From Bacteroidaceae bacterium (lineage in GTDB: Bacteria > Bacteroidota > Bacteroidia > Bacteroidales > Bacteroidaceae): 8,308 nt of DNA. The DNA is taken from contig JAFUNW010000360.1 in the NCBI GenBank assembly GCA_017472905.1, positions 1-8,308 on the forward strand, given 5' to 3'. The stretch's first letter is position 1; each line of letters starts with the position of its first letter. Below the pieces are notes generated by a model, which was given only the letters and a program-made list of their open reading frames with translations, was not told the DNA's origin and did not search any database. The position numbers were made by a program, and so were the translations under genes. This document shows, piece after piece, positions 1 through 6,999 of this stretch.

Positions 1-2560
1 GGTTGTAAGCAGCAGTCTGCCATACGGTAGCCATGCGATATTGATGGTCGTGCATCAAGGTCGGCACACCTACGTTGCTGCTGTAAGGAGTGGAGAAAAT
101 CATCAAGTGGCTTTTGGTTGCTTCATCGTAGTAGATAACCTCTTCGCGCCAGTCTCCGAAAATGTCGGCCTGGAGACAGGGGGTGTTTTTAATAAGGTTG
201 TCCCCTACTCCGTATTTGCTTGCGAAGTTTACCAGAGTAGAAAGGCTGGTGCGACTCTTCATCTTCTTCATTTCGCTCTCTTCCAAAATTTCTTCCTGTA
301 CATCTCCGTCCCAATAGGTGCGGAAGTTGACGCTCGGCCGTTTGGTGGAAATCTTTTCTCCGTTTACGGCATAGACTCCGTTATCGGCTGTGCTCCAATA
401 TTCGGCTCCGCGAGCCGCTGCGTCTACATCGGCACAGAGTCCGCGACCGACATCCGACCCGGTGTAATACCCGCTGATGAGTTCGCCGGTCAGGGCATCG
501 TGCATTTCCACGCCATATTGGGCCGTAGTCTCTTCGTGAACCATCATCACCTCCAGTCCGGGACGATCGGGATGGTGGTCGCCAACGTGGAGTGCGTCTC
601 CATGTCCCCATCCGGTACGGTAGATGAAGCTTCCATCGTCATCGATGGCGCAGGCTCCGTAGATAATTTCATCGCGCATGTCTCCATCGACATCGGCAAC
701 GGAGATGCTATGCGCTCCCTCGCCGTATGCTCCCAACTCGGGAGCGGTGGAACTGTGCAACCAACGGGTGGTAAGGTTTGTTCCATCGAAATCGACAGCC
801 CAAAGGAAGGCGGCAGTGTAGTATCCGCGACACATCACCAATGAGGGATGTTTGCCATCCAAATAGGCTACGCAGGCGAGGTAACGCTCGGAACGGTTGC
901 CATAAGTGTCGCCCCAATTATCGATGGTGTCTCTGCCCGGGCGGTAAGGAACGGTGGCCAACTCTTCGCCTGTCAGTCCGCTGAATACGGTGAGGTATTC
1001 GGGACCATCGATGATGACGCCTGTTTTACTTCCGGAGTCTCCGCGATAGTCGGCTTTCGGGTCGTCATTTCCCAACAACACTTGCTTACCCTTTCCATCG
1101 ATGGTTCCGGGAGCAGTCTTGCAAGCCACTTCAGCCTTTCCGTCTCCATCCAAATCGTAAACCATCAGTTGCGTATAATGCGCTCCGGCCCGGATGTTAC
1201 ATCCCAAGTCGATTCGCCAAAGCTGTTCACCCGTCAAGCGATAGCAGTCAATCAACACATTGCCCGTATATCCTGAAATGGAGTTGTCCTGTTGATTGCT
1301 GGGGTCCCATTTCATGACCACTTCGTATTCTCCATCGGCGTCAACGTCCGCAACCATGCAGTCGCCCGGAATGTATTCGTACTCTCCACCGGCGTTGCTA
1401 CCCGAAGCCGGACGGTTCAGAGCAATGTCCAAATATCCTTTGGCCAGATTCGTCACAGAAACTGTCTCGATGATTTCGCCGTTTTGCAAAACTTCCACCG
1501 TATAGACCGATGACGCATTTCCCTTGCTGTCGAGCAAGTTCGTCTTTCCGCTGATGGGAGTAGAGTTCACCTTGGTTCCATCCCGAAGGACGTTGAACGA
1601 AAGGTTGGGCACATCGTTGATAAGCCAACGCCAATTGACAAGCATACCACTTCCGGTATAGGTGGCGATGGCTCCGCGTCCCAAATTCTCCGGGTCAAGT
1701 TCGAACGCTCTTCCTGCAAAAGGCATGACTAACGGAACCTCTACGGTAAGTTCTGCTACTTCAGAGTCGCGCATGTCTTCCCGCGTAGCAACGACACGTA
1801 CCCGACAGGTACGGTCCAGAGTAAACGGTCCGGTATATTCGTTGGGATAGTCCATTACTTTTCCATGATTGACAATCGAGTAATATAGCTTCACATCGGG
1901 TGTCTCGCAACTCAAGGAAACCGTTGCTCCATCGACCGAAATGACTGGAGTTTTGGCTTGCGGACGTGTATCTTCGCTGATATGAAGCAAGCCTACGCTT
2001 TGAATAACCACTCCTCCGCTGTTCGTGAACGAAGCGTCTCCGTCTGCCACGACTTTAAACGTATAAGTTTTGAACGTAGTGGAAGTATAAGTGTCGAAAC
2101 CACACTCACCCTCCAGATTGGATACGGAAGCAATGCCGTTTGCGTTCTTGGAAGAAGATTTGATGGTAACCAGAACCGTTTGTCCGGCTTTGGTGCCAAC
2201 TACAGTAACGGGAGCTACACGCTCCATCTGCATTCCGTTTTGCGATTCTCCCATGTTATGACGCAACAAGAGGCTTCCGGCTTCGATACCGGCTCCCACC
2301 AACAGCCCATCCAGTTCCTTGATGATGGTTCCATTGGCTTCCAAAGGCAGACCGTTGGTCTCGACATTGGTCATGTAGCGTATCAGGCTTCCGTTTTTCC
2401 ACCCCTCTTTCCATAAATCTGTATCGGCAGAGAGGTCGGCAATGGTCGCTTCACTGAATTTGGAGAGATTCCACCACCGGATGGTATCTGCTACAGGTTG
2501 GGCTTGTGCAGACAGAGCAATGATTGAGAGTATCCAATATAGTAAGTAATGTCTTCTCAT
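1..2560 (-). CDS. Rhamnogalacturonan lyase, polysaccharide lyase family 11 (C-terminus cut by window edge)
   Basis: Cleaves the rhamnose-galacturonate backbone of pectin (rhamnogalacturonan I) by beta-elimination, probably in the periplasm or on the cell surface. One minus-strand frame stays open from an ATG at 2560 to the left edge: 853 codons and no stop. Residues 1-20 form a signal peptide (MRRHYLLYWILSIIALSAQA, then Q) with no lipobox cysteine. Residues about 25-195 are a beta-rich N-terminal region I do not recognise. Residues about 200-275 resemble the Ig-like domain seen at the C-end of hexosaminidases (KLYYSIV, GPFTLDRT). The PL11 catalytic beta-propeller runs from about 281, with family hallmarks VNWRWL (308-313), EVVMKWDPSN (413-422), NIRAGAHYTQ (455-464), CKTAPGTIDG (480-489), and calcium-type DxDxDG loops at 405-410, 469-474 and 623-627. 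It breaks off at the motif VWQTAAYN, which in family members comes close to the end, so perhaps only tens of residues are missing. It lies 143 bp downstream of uxaC on the same strand. Confidence 0.93.
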   Translation of the reverse strand, partial: MRRHYLLYWILSIIALSAQAQPVADTIRWWNLSKFSEATIADLSADTDLWKEGWKNGSLIRYMTNVETNGLPLEANGTIIKELDGLLVGAGIEAGSLLLRHNMGESQNGMQMERVAPVTVVGTKAGQTVLVTIKSSSKNANGIASVSNLEGECGFDTYTSTTFKTYTFKVVADGDASFTNSGGVVIQSVGLLHISEDTRPQAKTPVISVDGATVSLSCETPDVKLYYSIVNHGKVMDYPNEYTGPFTLDRTCRVRVVATREDMRDSEVAELTVEVPLVMPFAGRAFELDPENLGRGAIATYTGSGMLVNWRWLINDVPNLSFNVLRDGTKVNSTPISGKTNLLDSKGNASSVYTVEVLQNGEIIETVSVTNLAKGYLDIALNRPASGSNAGGEYEYIPGDCMVADVDADGEYEVVMKWDPSNQQDNSISGYTGNVLIDCYRLTGEQLWRIDLGCNIRAGAHYTQLMVYDLDGDGKAEVACKTAPGTIDGKGKQVLLGNDDPKADYRGDSGSKTGVIIDGPEYLTVFSGLTGEELATVPYRPGRDTIDNWGDTYGNRSERYLACVAYLDGKHPSLVMCRGYYTAAFLWAVDFDGTNLTTRWLHSSTAPELGAYGEGAHSISVADVDGDMRDEIIYGACAIDDDGSFIYRTGWGHGDALHVGDHHPDRPGLEVMMVHEETTAQYGVEMHDALTGELISGYYTGSDVGRGLCADVDAAARGAEYWSTADNGVYAVNGEKISTKRPSVNFRTYWDGDVQEEILEESEMKKMKSRTSLSTLVNFASKYGVGDNLIKNTPCLQADIFGDWREEVIYYDEATKSHLMIFSTPYSSNVGVPTLMHDHQYRMATVWQTAAYN

Positions 2561-2602
2561 TGTGTTTTACTTGTTTAAATTCGTAATTTCAGATAACAAA
2601 AT

Positions 2603-2660
2603 ACCCCCTTGTCGTCATAAACATGCTACTTCTCGTGCTGTTTATTAGTGACAAGGAGGT
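2603..2660 (-). terminator. Long two-part hairpin between uxaC and the PL11 lyase gene, probable uxaC terminator or leader element
   Basis: The arms 2603-2613 and 2650-2660 pair over 11 bp; the single difference becomes a G-U pair in minus-strand RNA. Arms 2617-2623 (ATAAACA) and 2639-2645 (TGTTTAT) pair perfectly over 7 bp, separated from the outer stem by a 3x4 internal loop and closed by a 15-base loop. On the minus strand the 3' arm ends in GGGGGT followed by ATTTTGTTAT, which is U-rich though not a clean U-run. The position, just past the uxaC stop, fits a terminator. It could equally be a structured 5' leader of the lyase mRNA. I see no convincing separate promoter for the lyase gene in the gap. 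Confidence 0.55.
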
Positions 2661-2703
2661 AATGGTTCTCATTCTGTATCCGTAGTTCTATCTTGGGTAA
2701 GAA

Positions 2704-4110
2704 TCAGAACTGGAAATAATTCTTGGCATTGTTGTAGCAGATGTCTTCAACCATTTGGTTCAAACGCTCCATTTCGCATGCAGGAATTTCTCCGTTCTCT
2801 ACGTCTTTGCCTAACAAGTTACAGAGTGTACGGCGGAAATATTCATGACGCGGATAAGAGAGGAACGAACGTGAATCGGTCAACATACCTACGAATCGGC
2901 TCAACAATCCGAGTAAAGAAAGTGCATTCATCTGTTTCTCCATACCATCCTTTTGGTCGAGGAACCACCAACCGGAACCGAATTGAATCTTACCGGGGCA
3001 AGAACCGTCTTGGAAGTTTCCTAGCATGGTAGCGATAACTTCGTTGGCGCAAGGATTAAGGTTGTAGATAATGGTTTTGGTCAATTTGTCTTCGCTGTTT
3101 AACTTGTCAAAGAACTTGGCCATCTTCTTGGCGGTAGTGAACTCACCGATAGAATCGAAACCGGTATCGGGACCGAGCAATTTGAACATCTTAGAGTTGT
3201 TATCGCGGATAGCTCCGTAATGGAACTGTTGAGTCCAACCTGAAGCGTGGTCCATCTCACCACCTTTTATCATCATGCAACTCTTGAATTTGAGGATCTC
3301 CTCTTGTGTTAACTCTGTGCCTCCATATACCTTATTAAATATAGCGTTGATTTCGGCTTCGGTATAATCTTCTGCATAGAACTCTTCGATACCGTGATCG
3401 CTGAGCTTACATCCCATAGACTCGAAGAAATCATGACGCTTCTGCAAAGCATCAATCAAATCGTTGAAACAACTGATGGTTACGCCGCTCACTTCTGACA
3501 ACTTCTCTACGTAAGCACGGAAGTTGGCCGGAACTTCAACAGCCATCGCTTTGTCCGGACGCCAAGTGGGTAGCATTTTCACTTCAAAGCCGCTTTCTTT
3601 AACTTGCTTGTGATATTCCAAAGAATCTACCGGGTCGTCCGTAGTACAAACAGTCTCAACATTGTAACGGCGCATCAAACCACGAGCTGTCATGTCGGGC
3701 TGTTGCAACTTCTCGTTACACTCTTCGTAAATCTCACGAGCCGTTTTAGGATTCAGAATCTTGTCAATACCGAAAGCCGTCTTTAATTCCAAATGTGTCC
3801 AATGATAAAGCGGATTACGGAATGTATATGGTACGGTTTCAGCCCATTTCTCAAACTTCTCCCAATCGGTCGTGTCTTTACCTGTACAGAAACGTTCGTC
3901 TACTCCGTTGGAACGCATGGCACGCCATTTGTAATGGTCACCTCCCAACCAAATTTCAGTGATGGAACGGAACTTGTAGTCATCAGCTACCATCTTGGGT
4001 ATCAGATGGCAATGATAATCGATTATCGGCATTTTTGCCGCATGCTCGTGATACAACTTCTGTGCGGTTTCAGTTTGCAGCAGAAAGTTTTCATCCATGA
4101 ATTTCTTCAT
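2704..4110 (-). CDS. uxaC: Uronate isomerase (glucuronate/galacturonate isomerase)
   Basis: Cytoplasmic isomerase converting D-galacturonate to D-tagaturonate and D-glucuronate to D-fructuronate, the first step of uronate breakdown. The 468 residues match the usual family length of about 470. Near the N-terminus YHCHL gives the HxH metal-binding pair (H33, H35) of the amidohydrolase-like fold. Further family blocks are GWWFLDQKDGM and LTDSRSFLSYPRHEYFRR (410-427). No signal peptide. The ATG at 4110 (MKKFMDENF) is chosen because it is the first in frame and sits below a well-placed promoter; an alternative ATG at 4098 would remove four residues. No Shine-Dalgarno site is visible, as is common in Bacteroides. 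It diverges from uxaB, whose enzyme uses its product, and is followed on the same strand by the pectin lyase. Confidence 0.97.
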   Translation of the reverse strand: MKKFMDENFLLQTETAQKLYHEHAAKMPIIDYHCHLIPKMVADDYKFRSITEIWLGGDHYKWRAMRSNGVDERFCTGKDTTDWEKFEKWAETVPYTFRNPLYHWTHLELKTAFGIDKILNPKTAREIYEECNEKLQQPDMTARGLMRRYNVETVCTTDDPVDSLEYHKQVKESGFEVKMLPTWRPDKAMAVEVPANFRAYVEKLSEVSGVTISCFNDLIDALQKRHDFFESMGCKLSDHGIEEFYAEDYTEAEINAIFNKVYGGTELTQEEILKFKSCMMIKGGEMDHASGWTQQFHYGAIRDNNSKMFKLLGPDTGFDSIGEFTTAKKMAKFFDKLNSEDKLTKTIIYNLNPCANEVIATMLGNFQDGSCPGKIQFGSGWWFLDQKDGMEKQMNALSLLGLLSRFVGMLTDSRSFLSYPRHEYFRRTLCNLLGKDVENGEIPACEMERLNQMVEDICYNNAKNYFQF

Positions 4111-4161
4111 ATAAATTTATTTAAATGTTACTATTATTTGGTTATTTCCATTTTTTAACCG

Positions 4162-4177
4162 TTATCGTGCACGAAAA
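4162..4177. promoter_or_regulatory. Candidate operator palindrome CGTGCACG in the uxaC/uxaB control region
   Basis: A perfect 8-bp palindrome CGTGCACG (4166-4173) extends to a near-perfect 16-bp one, TTATCGTGCACGAAAA, with 7 of 8 positions symmetric. It overlaps the end of the predicted -7 box of uxaC and covers the predicted start of that transcript, a usual place for a repressor. The size and symmetry fit a LacI- or GntR-type regulator, but no regulator gene lies in the window and the assignment is inference. Confidence 0.45.
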
Positions 4178-4202
4178 TACGCTTTTTATTTGAAGATACA
4201 AA
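4172..4202 (-). promoter_or_regulatory. uxaC promoter, Bacteroides primary sigma type
   Basis: On the minus strand TTTG (4202-4199) is followed after exactly 19 bp by TATTTTCG (4179-4172), one mismatch from the Bacteroides consensus TTTG-N19-TAnnTTTG. Transcription would begin near 4165, leaving a leader of about 55 bases. It interlocks with the uxaB promoter on the other strand. Confidence 0.65.
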
Positions 4203-4219
4203 ATAAGTTCGTAAATTTG
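4189..4219 (+). promoter_or_regulatory. uxaB promoter, perfect Bacteroides primary sigma match
   Basis: TTTG (4189-4192), a spacer of exactly 19 bp, then TAAATTTG (4212-4219) match the Bacteroides consensus at every defined position. The start would be near 4226, giving a leader of about 65 bases before the ATG at 4291. Its -33 box lies inside the spacer of the uxaC promoter and the uxaC -33 box lies inside its own spacer. Confidence 0.78.
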
Positions 4220-4290
4220 TGGCCGTAATTTAGATTATTTATCCATCTACATGGGTAGAACGAATAATAAATACTATATATTAAAGTAAT

Positions 4291-5730
4291 ATGAGACCTT
4301 TAAACAAACAAACAGCTCCCAAGACAGAGCGTCCCGAAAGAATCATTCAGTTCGGAGAAGGAAATTTTTTACGTGCATTTGTTGATTGGATCGTTTATAA
4401 CATGAACGAGAAAACAGACTTCAACAGTAGCGTAGTAGTAGTACAGCCAATTGAAAAAGGTATGATTGACATGTTGAACGGACAAGATTGTCTGTATCAT
4501 GTGAATCTGCAAGGATTGGATAAAGGTGAAGTGGTTAACAGCCTGACTCGCATTGATGTGATCAGCCGGGCCTTGAATCCATATACTCAAAATGATGAGT
4601 ATATGAAACTGGCAGAGCAACCGGAAATGCGTTTCGTTATCAGTAATACCACAGAAGCCGGTATTGCTTTTGATCCGACATGCAAATTGGAAGATGCTCC
4701 CGCTTCTTCTTATCCCGGAAAATTGACTCAATTGCTTTATCATCGTTTCAAGACTTTCAATGGCGACCCAACCAAGGGATTGATTATTTTCCCCTGTGAA
4801 CTTATATTCTTGAACGGACACCATTTGAAAGACTGCATTCGCAAATACATTGAGTTGTGGAACCTTGGCGAAGAATTCAGCAAATGGTTCGAAGAGTCTT
4901 GCGGTGTATACGCTACCCTCGTAGACCGTATCGTACCGGGATTCCCTCGCAAAGATATTGCTGCCATCCAAGAAAAACTGCAATACGAAGACAACATGGT
5001 GGTTCAAGCTGAGATTTTCCACCTTTGGGTTATCGAAGCTCCGCAAGAAGTTGCCAAGGAATTCCCTGCAGACAAAGCCGGATTGAATGTTTTGTTTGTT
5101 CCTTCTGAAGCTCCTTATCACGAAAGAAAAGTAACCTTGCTCAATGGTCCGCATACCGTACTTTCTCCTGTTGCTTATCTGGCCGGATTGAATATCGTGC
5201 GCGAAGCTTGCCAACATGAGGTTATCGGTAAATATATTCATAAGGTAATGTTTGAAGAGTTGATGGAAACATTGAATCTTCCGAAAGACGAGTTGAAGAA
5301 GTTTGCAGAAGATGTACTTGAGCGTTTCAACAATCCGTTCGTAGATCACCAAGTAACAAGCATCATGCTGAACTCTTTCCCGAAATACCAGACTCGCGAC
5401 CTTCCCGGTTTGAAAACATACTTGGAGCGCAAGGGTGAATTACCCAAAGGCTTGGTTCTCGGATTGGCTGCAATCATTACATATTATAAAGGTGGAGTTC
5501 GTGCCGATGGAGCTGAAATCGTTCCGAACGATGCACCCGAAATCATGCAATTGCTTACAGAACTGTGGGCTACCGGTTGCACTAAAAAAGTTACAGAAGG
5601 TGTACTCGCAGCGGAAAGTATCTGGGGAGAAAATCTCAACAACATTCCCGGGTTGGCCGATGCAGTTAAAGGATATCTGGATGCCATCCAAGAAAAGGGC
5701 ATGATGGAAGTTGTGAAAAGTATTCTCTAA
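4291..5730 (+). CDS. uxaB: Tagaturonate reductase (altronate oxidoreductase)
   Basis: Cytoplasmic NAD-dependent enzyme of the mannitol dehydrogenase/polyol long-chain family; reduces D-tagaturonate to D-altronate in galacturonate breakdown. The 479 residues fit UxaB (about 480). The N-terminal Rossmann-like part begins IIQFGEGNFLRAF (18-30); SNTTEAGI (118-125) and DRIVPG (212-217) are typical of this subfamily. The C-terminal helical domain carries KVTLLNGPHTVLSP, giving the family's catalytic Lys280, Asn285 and His288. The related mannonate oxidoreductase UxuB is the main alternative, but these blocks and the uxaC neighbour favour UxaB. The ATG at 4291 is preceded closely by an in-frame TAA, which fixes the start. 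A perfect promoter lies upstream and a strong terminator begins 27 bp after the stop, so it is probably a single-gene transcript. The next step, altronate dehydratase UxaA, is not in the window. Confidence 0.95.
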   Translation: MRPLNKQTAPKTERPERIIQFGEGNFLRAFVDWIVYNMNEKTDFNSSVVVVQPIEKGMIDMLNGQDCLYHVNLQGLDKGEVVNSLTRIDVISRALNPYTQNDEYMKLAEQPEMRFVISNTTEAGIAFDPTCKLEDAPASSYPGKLTQLLYHRFKTFNGDPTKGLIIFPCELIFLNGHHLKDCIRKYIELWNLGEEFSKWFEESCGVYATLVDRIVPGFPRKDIAAIQEKLQYEDNMVVQAEIFHLWVIEAPQEVAKEFPADKAGLNVLFVPSEAPYHERKVTLLNGPHTVLSPVAYLAGLNIVREACQHEVIGKYIHKVMFEELMETLNLPKDELKKFAEDVLERFNNPFVDHQVTSIMLNSFPKYQTRDLPGLKTYLERKGELPKGLVLGLAAIITYYKGGVRADGAEIVPNDAPEIMQLLTELWATGCTKKVTEGVLAAESIWGENLNNIPGLADAVKGYLDAIQEKGMMEVVKSIL

Positions 5731-5756
5731 GCTATAAGTAGAATTACCGATAAAAC

Positions 5757-5800
5757 AAGAGCAAGCATTTCTCGAAAAAAATGAGATGCTTGCTCTTTTT
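5757..5800 (+). terminator. Intrinsic terminator of uxaB
   Basis: AAGAGCAAGCA (5757-5767) pairs with TGCTTGCTCTT (5787-5797). After a two-base bulge, TCTC (5770-5773) pairs with GAGA (5783-5786). The loop is a 9-base A-rich stretch and the stem runs into a T-tract ending at 5800. It separates uxaB from the ABC transporter gene. Confidence 0.92.
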
Positions 5801-5859
5801 AAAATATTCACTTCCTCTTCCCTATTTAATTTATATTTATTCCTCACAAGCTTTCTACC

Positions 5860-6675
5860 ATGAATAAAGAGACCATCACTTTGAAAAATCTCTCCATAGG
5901 ATATACTGAAAAAAGAAAAAATCCCAAATATATAGCTCGAAATATTCAAGCATCACTTTGGGGAGGAGAGTTGACTTGTTTATTAGGCAGTAATGGAGCA
6001 GGCAAATCTACTCTTCTACGTACTTTATCCGCATTTCTCTCTCCACTTGACGGAGAAATTCAGGTATTCGGAAAAAGTTTGAATAAACTGACCGATAACG
6101 AACGAGCGCGTCTCATCGGAGTCGTATTGACCGACAGATCTGATTTACGAGACATGAGTGTACGCGAATTGGTCGGTTTAGGTAGGAGTCCATACACCAA
6201 TTTCTGGGGTTCCCTATCAGCCGAGGATCATTCTATCGTAGAAAAATCATTGAATTTGGTCGGCATGGCTTCAATGGCGGAACGTATGGTAAATACGCTT
6301 AGCGATGGAGAACGACAAAAAGCCATGATAGCGAAAGCCTTGGCCCAAGAAACTCCGATAATCTTTTTGGATGAACCGACAGCCTTTCTTGATTTTCCTA
6401 GTAAAGTAGAAATGATGTTGTTGCTCCGGCATTTGGCCCGTCAAATGAATAAAACCATCTTTCTTTCAACCCACGATTTGGAATTAGCATTGCAAATAGC
6501 CGATAAACTTTGGTTAATGAAGCGAGTTAGAGAAAACAAAGCTTCAATTGGAGAATCACTGGTAATTGGCACTCCGAAAAATTTAGCAGACAATGGAGAT
6601 TTAAGTCATTTCTTTGACGGGAAAGGTTGTTTTTTTGATTCTCAGACCATGCGCTTTCGCATTGAAATGGAATAG
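5860..6675 (+). CDS. ABC importer ATP-binding subunit, iron-siderophore/heme/cobalamin (FecE/BtuD-like) type
   Basis: Cytoplasmic ATPase that would drive a FecCD-type permease taking up iron chelates, heme or vitamin B12. Its 271 residues are about family length. Walker A is GSNGAGKST (43-51), the ABC signature LSDGE (147-151), Walker B IIFLDEP (167-173), the D-loop FLD (176-178), and the switch histidine lies in STHD (H205). RELVGLGRSPYT (102-113) is the stretch after the Q-loop typical of this importer class. The Q-loop glutamine itself is not visible: the expected place reads GVVLTDRSD (87-95). No signal peptide or membrane segment. No permease or binding-protein gene is adjacent: uxaB ends with a terminator upstream and the tracrRNA and cas9 follow. 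The substrate therefore cannot be read from context. The 59 bp before the ATG are AT-rich, with no convincing promoter or Shine-Dalgarno site. Confidence 0.9.
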   Translation: MNKETITLKNLSIGYTEKRKNPKYIARNIQASLWGGELTCLLGSNGAGKSTLLRTLSAFLSPLDGEIQVFGKSLNKLTDNERARLIGVVLTDRSDLRDMSVRELVGLGRSPYTNFWGSLSAEDHSIVEKSLNLVGMASMAERMVNTLSDGERQKAMIAKALAQETPIIFLDEPTAFLDFPSKVEMMLLLRHLARQMNKTIFLSTHDLELALQIADKLWLMKRVRENKASIGESLVIGTPKNLADNGDLSHFFDGKGCFFDSQTMRFRIEME

Positions 6676-6748
6676 TTGGAGAATGGGAATGTGTATTTGT
6701 TAAGGAGGAAGGGAATTTATATGTTTTTTCTTCTGTGTTTTTGCAGTG

Positions 6749-6840
6749 AAAAAAGTATCCTAAGTTAAAACACAAAGTATCTTAAGATAAATGGTCAAGT
6801 ATCTTAAGATACTTTGCCAAATATCTTAGGATACTTTTTT
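6749..6840. repeat. 92-bp nested inverted repeat made of four 14-bp units at 22-bp spacing; possible two-way terminator
   Basis: Four versions of GTATCTTAAGATAC start at 6755, 6777, 6799 and 6821, a period of exactly 22 bp. Units 1 and 4 form perfect 16-bp outer arms (AAAAAAGTATCCTAAG, 6749-6764, with 6825-6840). Units 2 and 3 form perfect 17-bp inner arms (CAAAGTATCTTAAGATA, 6773-6789, with 6800-6816). Both pairs share the same centre at 6794.5, with an unpaired 8x8 loop between them and a 10-base apex. Units 3 and 4 can also fold into a 19-bp stem with one mismatch, running into TTTTTT. Each strand ends in a run of six T, so the element could terminate the ABC gene on the plus strand and any read-through of the tracrRNA on the minus strand. 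Iterated protein-binding sites are the alternative. Confidence 0.85.
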
Positions 6841-6885
6841 ATTATCTTTTTCTTTGTTTTTTTGGATGTATCTTTGAAACTGAAA

Positions 6886-6911
6886 GTTTCTTCGTGAAGC
6901 AATGAAGAAAC
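6886..6911. repeat. Inverted repeat just beyond the tracrRNA terminator
   Basis: GTTTCTTC (6886-6893) and GAAGAAAC (6904-6911) are perfect 8-bp arms around a 10-base loop. GAAACT/AGTTTC (6876-6881 with 6885-6890) is an overlapping alternative hairpin. It lies directly past the T-run of the tracrRNA terminator on the minus strand. It may be a backup terminator stem or part of a longer tracrRNA form; no function is established. Confidence 0.5.
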
Positions 6912-6913
6912 CT

Positions 6914-6942
6914 AAAAAAATCCCCCGTTAAAGGACGAGGGA
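6914..6942 (-). terminator. Intrinsic terminator of the tracrRNA
   Basis: On the minus strand TCCCTCG (6942-6936) pairs with CGGGGGA (6927-6921), 7 bp with one G-U pair, around an 8-base loop. It is followed at once by seven T (6920-6914), a standard Rho-independent terminator and the typical 3' end of a tracrRNA. Confidence 0.9.
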
Positions 6943-6995
6943 ACCTAATGTTTTCACAACGGAATAATCCTTATTGTGATTTGCTTCAATTAGAT
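6914..6995 (-). ncRNA. tracrRNA of the type II-C CRISPR-Cas system
   Basis: A trans-activating RNA that would pair with the repeat part of crRNA and bind Cas9. The minus strand from about 6995 reads an anti-repeat (CTAATTGAAGCAAATCACAA, 6993-6974). The complement of that segment begins TTGTGATTTGCTT, which closely matches the 5' half of the 47-bp repeat I remember for Bacteroides II-C systems (GTTGTGATTTGCTTTC...). Next comes AAGGATTATTCCGTTGTG (6972-6955), the short nexus hairpin region typical of Bacteroidetes tracrRNAs, then a terminator hairpin with seven U. The predicted length is about 80 bases. It is divergent from cas9, with about 90 bp between its 5' end and the cas9 ATG. TTGTGA in the nexus side and TCACAA in the anti-repeat can also pair internally over 6 bp when no crRNA is bound. 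The repeat array is outside the window, so pairing cannot be checked here. Confidence 0.88.
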
Positions 6996-6999
6996 GCTG

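Noticed and set aside
41..844. Plus-strand open frame of 267 codons
   Set aside because: It lies entirely inside the minus-strand PL11 gene, whose frame shows strong family motifs throughout; this is a shadow.
2601..2615. TATTTTG on the minus strand as a promoter box for the lyase gene
   Set aside because: One base short of TAnnTTTG and no -33 box at 19-21 bp; it also lies at the edge of the hairpin.
4369..5352. Minus-strand open frame of 327 codons opposite uxaB
   Set aside because: Low-complexity composition and no recognisable motif; uxaB in the plus strand is clearly the real gene.
5801..5859. TATATTTA (5832-5839) as a promoter box for the ABC gene
   Set aside because: One mismatch in the -7 box and no TTTG at the required distance upstream.
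5440..5949. Minus-strand open frame of 169 codons spanning the uxaB end and the ABC gene start
   Set aside because: It crosses a strong terminator hairpin and two well-supported genes and has no family motifs.
6721..6768. Tiny plus-strand frame (15 codons, MFFLLCFCSEKSILS) after a GGAGG at 6704-6708
   Set aside because: Its end lies inside the nested repeat, Shine-Dalgarno sites are not used much in Bacteroides, and no promoter is visible; too weak to call a gene.
6749..6840. Reading the four 22-bp-spaced units as a small CRISPR array
   Set aside because: Units are 14 bp and palindromic with only 8 bp between them; CRISPR repeats and spacers here should be about 47 and 30 bp.
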